A DNA stretch of 18,525 bases, from NCBI GenBank assembly GCA_022839045.1, contig JALHDI010000057.1, positions 1 to 18,525 on the forward strand, read 5' to 3'. Position 1 is the stretch's first letter. Every line of letters begins with the position of its first letter. The DNA comes from Sporomusaceae bacterium (GTDB taxonomy: Bacteria; Bacillota_C; Negativicutes; Sporomusales_B; UBA7701). The position numbers were made by a program, and so were the translations under genes. Shown here one piece after another: positions 13,840-18,525 of this stretch. Under the pieces are notes generated by a model. It ran no database searches and was not told where the DNA came from. It saw only the letters and a list, made by a program, of their open reading frames with translations.

Positions 13840-14526
13840 TTAGCCCTTGGGAGTCGTGGGCATCGCCGCCGCTCCGATCTGCACCTCGCGGTCGGCAAGC
13901 ACCTTGGCGGTAATCTTCAGCACCACCGACACGTCGAAGTCGCGCAGCGGGCGGTGATGGTGATGGTGGTGATCGCACTCATCGTCGCAATTGTCGTGAT
14001 CGTGATCGTGATCGTAATCGTCGTCGCACTCGTCGTCGTCGTGCCACTTCTTCATGTCGCCATATTTCGCGCGGTGAGCGTGGGTGTGCTCATCAACATC
14101 ATAATCGACGAATTCCACCACGACACTGGCCTCGGCGTCCATCCCCTTGCGGGCCCCGACGATCTCGATATCCTGCGTCCACTTGACATGCCTGATCTCG
14201 ACCGCATGTACCGCCTGATCGGGCTGATCGGCTACATAGATGGCCTTGATTTCGAGATCGCCGCGAACGATGACCTTGTCGGTGATAACATCGACGCTGT
14301 TGACATCAACATCTTTCACGAAAACGTCGATTATCTGCTCAATGGACGGTTTTTCGGGCGGAACCACCACGTTGATATCGAGAACCTTCTGCTTTTCAAC
14401 CTCGCCGATAACCTGCCGCACAATTATCGGCCCCGCTTGAACGCCCAGCACGCACTGGCTAGGCGCAACCATGGTCGTACCAACGGCCGAGGCACTAACC
14501 GTCTGCCGCAAGTTTTTATCGTCCAC
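13840..14526 (-). CDS. DUF3794 (SPOCS) protein with His/Asp/Cys-rich insertion
   Basis: A 228-residue paralogue of the next gene: PSIEQIIDVFVKDVDVNSVDV at 60-80 and KVIVRGDLEIKAIYVADQPDQ at 84-104 are almost the same as in its neighbour. Between two predicted strands (VVVEFVDYD and FDVSVVLKITAKV) lies an insertion at about 146-192. It is made almost only of His, Asp, Glu and Cys and ends in six His, a probable metal-binding loop. The neighbour has only a short HRRHNDRK there. The start is GTG 14526 with GGGGGG at 7 nt upstream; no in-frame ATG fits. It is the first gene of a two-gene operon. No signal peptide is visible. Function in the spore envelope, perhaps metal loading, is inference. Confidence 0.85.
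   Translation of the reverse strand: MDDKNLRQTVSASAVGTTMVAPSQCVLGVQAGPIIVRQVIGEVEKQKVLDINVVVPPEKPSIEQIIDVFVKDVDVNSVDVITDKVIVRGDLEIKAIYVADQPDQAVHAVEIRHVKWTQDIEIVGARKGMDAEASVVVEFVDYDVDEHTHAHRAKYGDMKKWHDDDECDDDYDHDHDHDNCDDECDHHHHHHRPLRDFDVSVVLKITAKVLADREVQIGAAAMPTTPKG
13954..14088 (-). repeat. Low-complexity His/Asp/Cys codon tract inside the DUF3794 gene
   Basis: This stretch codes for the metal-binding-like insertion and contains tandem copies of GTGATC on the plus strand (Asp-His dipeptides on the coding strand) and a run of six His codons written with mixed CAC/CAT. Short tandem units like these can expand or contract by slippage in whole codon pairs, so length may differ between strains. 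Confidence 0.7.
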
Positions 14527-14555
14527 ACATATTCCCCCCTTTGTGTTTTCTAGTT

Positions 14556-14564
14556 ATATATATG
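14556..14564 (-). promoter_or_regulatory. Candidate CATA-type -10 for the DUF3794 operon
   Basis: The minus strand has CATATATAT 29 bp before the GTG start, in an AT-rich island. No clear -35 was found. The inverted repeat at 14571-14590 lies just upstream. Confidence 0.3.
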
Positions 14565-14570
14565 CCTGCA

Positions 14571-14590
14571 TTTTGTCTTATGTGACAAAA
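14571..14590. repeat. Inverted repeat TTTTGTC-N6-GACAAAA in the divergent promoter region
   Basis: Perfect 7-bp arms separated by 6 bp, 7 bp upstream of the CATATATAT element. It is a good candidate operator for the DUF3794 operon. The rest of the 238-bp gap to the Cys-rich gene holds GC-rich foldable sequence (for example TGCCG-GAGA-CGGCA at about 14629-14646), with nothing recognisable as a known RNA. Confidence 0.4.
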
Positions 14591-14697
14591 AAAGCGCCTC
14601 CCGGGGGCCGCCGCGGTAAATTTGCCGCCGCTGCCGGAGACGGCAAAACAGCCAAGCCGTAGGCCGCATGCGTACATAACACTTTTACCTTCCGCAA

Positions 14698-14706
14698 CAT
14701 ACAATG
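14698..14706 (+). promoter_or_regulatory. Candidate sigma-E-like -10 element for the Cys-rich gene
   Basis: CATACAATG contains CATACAAT, a full match to the sigma-E -10 pattern CATACAnT, 58 bp before the start codon. A matching -35 (ATATT-like) was not found at 14-15 bp, so the call rests on one element only. Confidence 0.35.
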
Positions 14707-14764
14707 TAATAAAAAACCCGCTTCGGAGAAAACCGGACGATACAAGAATGGGGGGAGTGGATTG

Positions 14765-15064
14765 GTGAAAGACTATGACCGCCGGATGATGTACGATAGT
14801 TGCTGCGACTCCGGCATGTACTGCCAGAACGTCCCCAACTGGGGATACGGCTGCAAGGAAGACGACAGCTGCTACGACTTTGAAGGCTGCGAAGGCGCGA
14901 TGCCGAAAATCAAATGCAAAACCAGCAAAGAATGCGTTAAAACCTACAAAACCTACTATAAAATGTACAAAATCTGCACCTATCGCCTCTTCAAGATCTG
15001 CTCGCGCTGCGGAACGGAATTTGATTACTATGGGCACCACGGTCTGTGCCCCAAATGCAGGTAG
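14765..15064 (+). CDS. Cys/Tyr-rich small protein with C-terminal zinc ribbon (unknown function)
   Basis: A 99-residue protein not recognised from any named family. The N-terminal half is acidic and Cys-rich (SCCDSG, YCQNVPNWGYGCKEDDSCYD, EGCEG). The middle is basic and Tyr-rich (KTYKTYYKMYKICTYRLFKI, about 59-78). The end is CSRCG...CPKC, a four-Cys zinc-ribbon pattern with GHH between the pairs. GTG 14765 is preferred because GGGGGGAG lies 7 nt upstream; TTG at 14762 is too close. There is no signal peptide or membrane helix. Its divergence from a metal-binding DUF3794 protein, the CATACAAT element, and the Cys/Tyr content (common in spore coat proteins) make a spore-coat role plausible but unproven. 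Clean codon structure and a strong ribosome site support a real gene. Confidence 0.75.
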   Translation: MKDYDRRMMYDSCCDSGMYCQNVPNWGYGCKEDDSCYDFEGCEGAMPKIKCKTSKECVKTYKTYYKMYKICTYRLFKICSRCGTEFDYYGHHGLCPKCR

Positions 15065-15082
15065 CTTTATCTAAAAAAACAG

Positions 15083-15208
15083 GGGACCGTTGATAACCCT
15101 CCATCTGCTTCGTTGGCCCTGCGCGTGCTCGCTCGACGTACGGTAAACAGTACGCCGTCGCTTCGCATGCTCGGCCCGCCTTGCATCTGAATGGTTCTAA
15201 ACGGTCCC
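15083..15208. repeat. Large interrupted palindrome (REP/MITE-like element)
   Basis: The ends GGGACCGTT (15083-15091) and AACGGTCCC (15200-15208) are perfect complements. The interior continues the dyad imperfectly: AACC/GGTT, TGGCCC/GGGCC, then a tip CGACG-TAC around TAAACA pairing with GTA...CGTCG near 15134-15160. All dyads share one centre (about 15146), so the whole 126 bp can fold into one long hairpin. There is no coding sequence inside. It fills most of the 209-bp gap between the convergent Cys-rich and CAP genes. Other copies elsewhere in the genome are expected if it is a mobile palindrome. Confidence 0.6.
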
Positions 15209-15230
15209 GGCATTTCTTCTCTTGGAACGC

Positions 15231-15262
15231 AAAGAGGCGAAGCGTTTACGCTTTGCCTCTTT
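15231..15262. terminator. Bidirectional terminator-like hairpin between convergent genes
   Basis: AAAGAGGC-g-AAGCG / CGCTT-t-GCCTCTTT with a TTTA loop gives a 14-bp stem broken by one G-T pair. It lies 12 bp after the CAP gene stop (minus) and downstream of the Cys-rich gene (plus). T-runs are short and partly inside the stem, so efficiency is uncertain. Confidence 0.7.
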
Positions 15263-15273
15263 GTCACATGTAC

Positions 15274-16005
15274 TCAGCCGTCGGTGAATTCCTGCACCAC
15301 GTACACCGAACCGCTACGGCTGTAACGAACCCCTATCCCCACCTGGGTATAATGGGAGTTCAGGATATTGGCGCGGTGCCCGGGACTGTTCATGAGCGCC
15401 TGCTCGGCGCCGGCCACGCTGGTGTTGATGGCCAGGTTCTCGCCGGCGTAGCCGAAACTGATGCCCCGTTGCCGCATCCGGTCGAAGGGTGTCTGCCCTT
15501 CGGGGTTGTTATGGGCGAAAAAGTTACGGTTAATCATATCCTGGGCATAATCCCCGGCCAGAGCGGCCAGCTTCGCGTTCGAACGGACAGGGGGTAGGCC
15601 ATGGGTCGCCCGGTCGGCGTTGAGAAGAGCCAGAGCCTTCTGTTCATCAGCCGCCACCCCCGCCGAACTCGGGGTCGGGCTCGGAGCCGGCTTGGGAACC
15701 GGGGTCGGTTTCGGAGTCGGCTGGGGAACCGGCTTCGGGGTCGGCGCCGGCGTGGAAACCGGTGCCGGATTTTTGGGAGCAGGCGTGCCGCCGGAGCTGT
15801 CGCCGCCCTTGGCTAGCATGGTAATCAGGCCGAGAGCCACGACACCGCCGACGATCGCCTTCGAGTCGACGCCGGAATCCTGGGCCGCCTCTTCCGGCGT
15901 CGCCGCCTGCGCGGCGGTGGCGAAGGCGCCCCCCAGGGAAGTACTAACCAGAGAAAAGGCCACGAAACCCGTCATCAACAACCTGGTCCATCGCTTTTTT
16001 CCCAT
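15274..16005 (-). CDS. Secreted CAP-domain (SCP-like) protein with Pro-rich linker
   Basis: A 243-residue protein. Basic MGKKRWTRLL and a hydrophobic core form a signal peptide, with a likely cut after AQA near residue 35. A second hydrophobic stretch (AIVGGVVALGLITMLA, about 51-66) may hold it in the membrane or be buried. Next is a 40-residue Pro/Thr/Lys repeat linker (about 74-114), then a CAP domain (about 121-240) with ALLNADRATHGLPPV, FAHNNPEG, GENLA and MNSPGHRANIL plus VYVVQEFTDG. Bacterial CAP proteins of this YkwD type are extracytoplasmic and largely of unknown role; several are spore- or biofilm-associated. ATG 16005 has GGCAGG at 6 nt; the TTG six bases earlier is less likely. 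A close paralogue follows at 16182. Confidence 0.92.
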   Translation of the reverse strand: MGKKRWTRLLMTGFVAFSLVSTSLGGAFATAAQAATPEEAAQDSGVDSKAIVGGVVALGLITMLAKGGDSSGGTPAPKNPAPVSTPAPTPKPVPQPTPKPTPVPKPAPSPTPSSAGVAADEQKALALLNADRATHGLPPVRSNAKLAALAGDYAQDMINRNFFAHNNPEGQTPFDRMRQRGISFGYAGENLAINTSVAGAEQALMNSPGHRANILNSHYTQVGIGVRYSRSGSVYVVQEFTDG

Positions 16006-16105
16006 GTGCAACCTGCCTTTCTGCGTTAAGAAATAGGACAGGCCACGTCATGTCAAACTTCCCGACTAGTCTGTCATATATATTCTCGCCGCCGGGGCAT
16101 TATCC

Positions 16106-16133
16106 TGTTAACATAATCGTGGTAATGTTTACA
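16106..16133. repeat. Dyad TGTTAACAT-N10-ATGTTTACA upstream of the first CAP gene
   Basis: The arms are complementary at 8 of 9 positions and lie about 100 bp before the CAP gene start. This looks like a regulator binding site rather than a terminator (AT-rich, no T-run). No known consensus matched convincingly. The rest of the 176-bp gap shows a TTGACA on the minus strand (16051-16056) without a good -10. Confidence 0.35.
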
Positions 16134-16181
16134 AAGCAACCTTCCCTCCGCGATCCGTGCCCCCGATAAACACATCTGTAC

Positions 16182-16667
16182 TTACCATCCCACAAACACC
16201 TGCACGACATATACCGATCCGTCGGTGGCGGAACGCACGCCGATGCCCACCTCGGCATAATCTTTTCCAAGGATGTTGGCCCGGTGAGCGGGGCTGTTCA
16301 TCAGCATCCGCTCGGCGGCGGCCACGCCGCCGTTCATCCCCAGATTCTCGCCGGCGCTACGGAAGCCGACGCCATACCTGGCCAGCCGGTCGGTGAACGC
16401 CTCACCCTCCGGACTCACATGGGAAAAATAGCCCCGGTCGATCATATCCTGAGCATATTCCCGCGCCAAAGCTGCCAGGGTCAGATTCACCCGGAGCGGC
16501 GGCAGGCCCTGGGCCGCCCGGTCGGCGTTCAGCAGCGCCACCGCCTGCTCCTCGTCGGCGGTAAGCGCCTGCCTTTGCGGAGCACCATCGGCAGCCCCGG
16601 CCGCCGGAGCCGTGGCGACCGCTATCGCCAGCAGGCACAGCAGCAGCACCGTCATCAGCCTTTTCAC
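16182..16667 (-). CDS. Secreted CAP-domain (SCP-like) protein, short form
   Basis: A 161-residue protein with a signal peptide (about 1-25, hydrophobic VLLLCLLAIAVATA, likely cut near AAGA) directly joined to a CAP domain (about 38-160). The domain carries ALLNADRAAQGLPPL, the His in FSHVSPEG, GENLGMNG and MNSPAHRANILG, and ends in VYVVQVFVGW. It is a close paralogue of the neighbouring CAP protein but lacks its linker and second hydrophobic segment. GTG 16667 is taken as start, with GGAAGG 10 nt upstream; an ATG four codons in is the alternative. It lies between yabG and the longer CAP gene on the same strand, with 144- and 176-bp gaps, so separate promoters are likely. Confidence 0.92.
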   Translation of the reverse strand: MKRLMTVLLLCLLAIAVATAPAAGAADGAPQRQALTADEEQAVALLNADRAAQGLPPLRVNLTLAALAREYAQDMIDRGYFSHVSPEGEAFTDRLARYGVGFRSAGENLGMNGGVAAAERMLMNSPAHRANILGKDYAEVGIGVRSATDGSVYVVQVFVGW

Positions 16668-16780
16668 GCCCGTTCAGCCTTCCTTTCCGTGATGCGTGCA
16701 TAAACAGTCGCTATCTACTACATTCTCCTTCGCCCGCCCGAATCCCTGTCAGCAGGTGCCTGTCCGCAGCCGGCGCAAAC

Positions 16781-16805
16781 CAAAGGGCGCAGCCTTGCCG
16801 CGCCC
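16781..16805 (-). terminator. Probable terminator after yabG
   Basis: On the minus strand GGGCGC/GCGCCC pair around a 9-nt loop right after the yabG stop, followed by TTTGGTTT. The T-run is interrupted, so the call is moderate. Confidence 0.6.
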
Positions 16806-16811
16806 CCTTCA

Positions 16812-17693
16812 CTAATACGGTGATTTCGGCATCCCCAGCCGGAACTTGCCGCGGGTTTCCACGCCGCCCACCCCTTCGGCCCCCGTGACCGACGCGGTGA
16901 TCGCGTCGCTCACGTCCACCGTCTTGCCGATCGGCGTGAACGCCACCTTCTCGGCGATAAACACCGGGTCGTAAGCGTGAATGAAAATCCGCGTCGGCGA
17001 ACTGGCGAAATTGGCCCCCGCCGCCAGGATAGCTTCAAAGTACGACTGGCACGCGCCGGCGAAAATCACCAGATCATCCCGGGACGGCTGAAATTCCCTG
17101 GCTATCTGGGTGCAGCGCACGAAATACTTCGACGTCCGGTAATTGTTGATATCCCTGAAACCCTTCTTCCCGCCGCCGATCAACGCATCGTGCCCGGTAA
17201 CCACCAGTATGTCCGGCCGGTACTCCTTCAAGAGCGCCAGCAAGCTTTCCGGCTGCTTATCCTCCTCGATATAGCGGCCCTCGGCATCGATATTGAGCTG
17301 GCCGTAGGTCTTAAGGCACATCTTCAGGTAATCCTCGTCGCCGTCAATATGCAGAACCCGGCCGGGAACGTCAAAAAAAGCGTACTTTTTTGTCGGTTCG
17401 GCCCTGCTGAACTCCCGCTGCTCGAGCTCAAGGCTGCGGCGCGTCATAGCCCGGCGCATCGAATCGTTGTGCATGCTTTCGTTACGGATTATTTCCTGTT
17501 TCAGATGTTCGGCGTCCACCCTTTCAAGGTCGTCCGACGGCGCATCCGCCAGCAGCCTGAGATGCAGCCCGCGGAGCGTATACACCGCGCGGCCTTGCTC
17601 ATCGTTCTCGCGGCCCGTCACCTTGAACACGATATCGCCGCCGTGCGACCTGCGGATTACCAAATCGCCCACAGCTAATTCCGGCACGCTCAT
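16812..17693 (-). CDS. yabG: Sporulation-specific cysteine protease YabG
   Basis: YabG is a mother-cell protease (peptidase family U57) that trims spore coat and SpoIVA-type proteins in Bacillus and processes germination proteins in Clostridioides. The 293 residues carry the family landmarks: an AVGDLVIRRS start, GRVLHIDGDEDYLKMCLKTY near 110-130, YRPDILVVTGHDA near 158-170, and DLVIFAGACQSYFEAILAAGANFASSPTR, which holds the conserved Cys. The end IETRGKFRLGMP-like segment is kept. ATG 17693 abuts its GGGGGAGGG site; the GTG two codons later (17687) is better spaced and may be the true start. Firm proof of a spore former. In Bacillus it lies close to ispE and purR; here the intervening region is expanded. 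Confidence 0.97.
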   Translation of the reverse strand: MSVPELAVGDLVIRRSHGGDIVFKVTGRENDEQGRAVYTLRGLHLRLLADAPSDDLERVDAEHLKQEIIRNESMHNDSMRRAMTRRSLELEQREFSRAEPTKKYAFFDVPGRVLHIDGDEDYLKMCLKTYGQLNIDAEGRYIEEDKQPESLLALLKEYRPDILVVTGHDALIGGGKKGFRDINNYRTSKYFVRCTQIAREFQPSRDDLVIFAGACQSYFEAILAAGANFASSPTRIFIHAYDPVFIAEKVAFTPIGKTVDVSDAITASVTGAEGVGGVETRGKFRLGMPKSPY

Positions 17694-17710
17694 CCCTCCC
17701 CCGATTATTA

Positions 17711-17719
17711 CATACTATG
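17711..17719. promoter_or_regulatory. CATA-type -10 candidate in the yabG / glycosyltransferase divergent gap
   Basis: The sequence reads CATACTATG on plus and CATAGTATG on minus, so a CATA-type -10 is available for either direction, and CATACTA is the sigma-G/F pattern on plus. For yabG it is very close to the start. No -35 partner is convincing. Confidence 0.25.
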
Positions 17720-17777
17720 TGGGTTACCGGGCATTTGCCACCGGCGATGGACTGGCCGGCCTGAGAGGCTATATTTT

Positions 17778-17821
17778 CCCCCGGGGGACAAGTGGCAAAG
17801 CTCCTTGTCCGCCAATATACT
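17778..17821 (+). promoter_or_regulatory. Hairpins and -10-like TATACT before the glycosyltransferase
   Basis: The 181-bp gap holds a GC palindrome CCCCC/GGGGG (17778-17787), a perfect 7-bp stem GGACAAG/CTTGTCC (17786-17810) and then TATACT (17816-17821), 53 bp before the start codon. GTGGCA, 18 bp upstream of TATACT, is a weak -35. No riboswitch class was recognised. Confidence 0.3.
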
Positions 17822-17874
17822 GTAGTAAAGCCAAAGAGGGCTCTGCCGCACTAGTCCCACCGAGGTGATGGCGC

Positions 17875-18525
17875 TTGATCAGCGTGGTTGTCCCCGCACG
17901 AAACGAAGCAGGCCGCATCGCTACCGTTCTGCAGAATTTGGGCACATTGCCGGTGGACCACATCATCGTAATCGCCAACGGATCCAAAGACGCGACAATG
18001 CGCGAAATTCTCAACCTCCGTCTTCCCAAACTACAGATCATCTACTTCCACGATTGCCTGGGCATCGACGTTCCCCGGGCCATCGGCGCAAAAGTGGCGT
18101 TGTCTCTCGGCAGCGACGTTGTCGCCTTCGTCGACGGCGACATGGTGGGAACCTTCAACGAAAACCTGATGGAACTGGCCGACGGGATCACCCTCAAACA
18201 TCTCGACCTCGCCCTTACCAACTGTTATCCTTCCCCGCCCCGCCATATCGAACGGTATAACCCCACCTTCCAGTGGCGGCTCAACCTCAACAAAGAGCTC
18301 GGCCTGGAAAAGAAAATCGGCCTGGCCTCGACCGCCCACGGCCCCCACGCCGTATCCCGGCGCCTTCTAGAAACGATCCCCATCCGGGAAATCGCCGTCC
18401 CCCCCGTGGTCATGGCCCTGGCCAGGCAGGCCAAACTCCGCCTCGACGTCGCCACCACCATCCCCCATTACCGTTTGGGATCCTCCATCAAAAACCAGAT
18501 CCACACCAACAAAATCATCGACACC
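17875..18525 (+). CDS. Family 2 glycosyltransferase, N-terminal part (cut by window edge)
   Basis: The first 217 codons of a GT-A fold glycosyltransferase. It opens with ISVVVPARNEAGRIATVLQ (about 2-20), then HIIVIANGSKDAT near 29-41 and the metal/sugar-nucleotide DxD-type motif VAFVDGDMVG near 84-93. A later VPPVVMALARQAKLRLDV segment may correspond to the acceptor region. The start is TTG 17875 with AGGTGAT upstream; nearby ATGs are in other frames and lead to shadow reading frames. There is no signal peptide or membrane helix in the visible part. It diverges from yabG. Spore-surface or envelope polysaccharide synthesis is possible, but the acceptor is unknown. Confidence 0.85.
   Translation, partial: MISVVVPARNEAGRIATVLQNLGTLPVDHIIVIANGSKDATMREILNLRLPKLQIIYFHDCLGIDVPRAIGAKVALSLGSDVVAFVDGDMVGTFNENLMELADGITLKHLDLALTNCYPSPPRHIERYNPTFQWRLNLNKELGLEKKIGLASTAHGPHAVSRRLLETIPIREIAVPPVVMALARQAKLRLDVATTIPHYRLGSSIKNQIHTNKIIDT

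Noticed and set aside
13954..13971. Six-His run as a vector tag artefact
   Set aside because: It is internal, flanked by a long natural Asp/His/Cys tract, and uses mixed codons; nothing vector-like surrounds it.
11857..14553. A plus-strand open frame of about 898 codons across several genes
   Set aside because: It lies antisense to the SDH proteinase and both DUF3794 genes, which have clear domains and ribosome sites. It is rich in His/Arg/Gly as expected from a mirrored GC-rich frame and has no recognisable domain.
14516..15040. Minus-strand open frame with hydrophobic content opposite the Cys-rich gene
   Set aside because: It overlaps the DUF3794 start and the promoter region; the plus-strand frame has the ribosome site and the ordered CxxC pattern.
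16030..16056. TTGACA with TATTTC as promoter of the first CAP gene
   Set aside because: The spacer is only 15 bp and the -10 matches at 3 of 6 positions, too weak to list as a promoter.
17720..17770. Segment GGTTACCG...GGCGATGG resembling the end of a c-di-GMP-I riboswitch
   Set aside because: The conserved core of that riboswitch is not present around it, and the match is short enough to be chance.
17865..18260. Plus-strand frame starting GTG-ATG just before the glycosyltransferase
   Set aside because: It is in another frame and yields a basic Arg/Pro-rich sequence, while the TTG frame gives a clear GT2 protein with a ribosome site.

Overview
This window comes from a fairly GC-rich, endospore-forming Firmicute. 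The evidence is yabG, two SPOCS/DUF3794 spore-envelope proteins, a PurR of the Bacillus type, and strong GGAGG-type ribosome binding sites. The mix of spore genes with cyanophycin genes, and a large interrupted palindrome between genes, would fit a Negativicutes/Sporomusaceae member. That placement is inference and the genus cannot be read from the sequence. No rRNA, tRNA, CRISPR array or transposase gene is visible.

Left block (1-6.7 kb, all minus strand). Reading in the direction of transcription: cheW, ispE, a GntR/FCD regulator, a MobA-like nucleotidyltransferase with a strong terminator, then purR, ilvA, glmU and prs (cut by the window edge). It is a modified form of the classic Bacillus order yabG-veg-sspF-ispE-purR-yabJ-spoVG-glmU-prs. 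Here spoVG is absent between purR and glmU and a threonine ammonia-lyase sits in its place. About 10.6 kb of other genes separate ispE from yabG. Genes are tightly packed: cheW and ispE share a TAATG junction, and ispE and gntR overlap by 26 bp. glmU has its Shine-Dalgarno inside a perfect hairpin, and purR has a PurBox-like sequence in its leader.

Middle block (6.7-12.8 kb). cphB and cphA (cyanophycinase and cyanophycin synthetase) form a minus-strand pair with a terminator-like hairpin between them. Divergent from cphB is an L,D-transpeptidase (plus), whose 3' end overlaps by 48 bp the convergent 3' end of a HipA-type kinase. Next is a membrane-anchored Clp-fold serine proteinase (SDH family) with its own terminator.

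Right block (12.8-18.5 kb) has a spore/envelope flavour. It holds two tandem DUF3794 paralogues, one fused to an SH3 domain and the other carrying a long His/Asp/Cys insertion. A divergent 99-residue Cys/Tyr-rich protein with a zinc-ribbon tail follows, then a ~130-bp interrupted palindrome, two secreted CAP-domain proteins, the spore protease yabG and a divergent GT2 glycosyltransferase (cut by the right edge). CATA-type -10 elements, reminiscent of sporulation sigma factors, recur upstream of several of these genes. The most original material is the DUF3794 metal-binding insert next to the Cys-rich zinc-ribbon protein, and the placement of cyanophycin genes beside spore-envelope genes.
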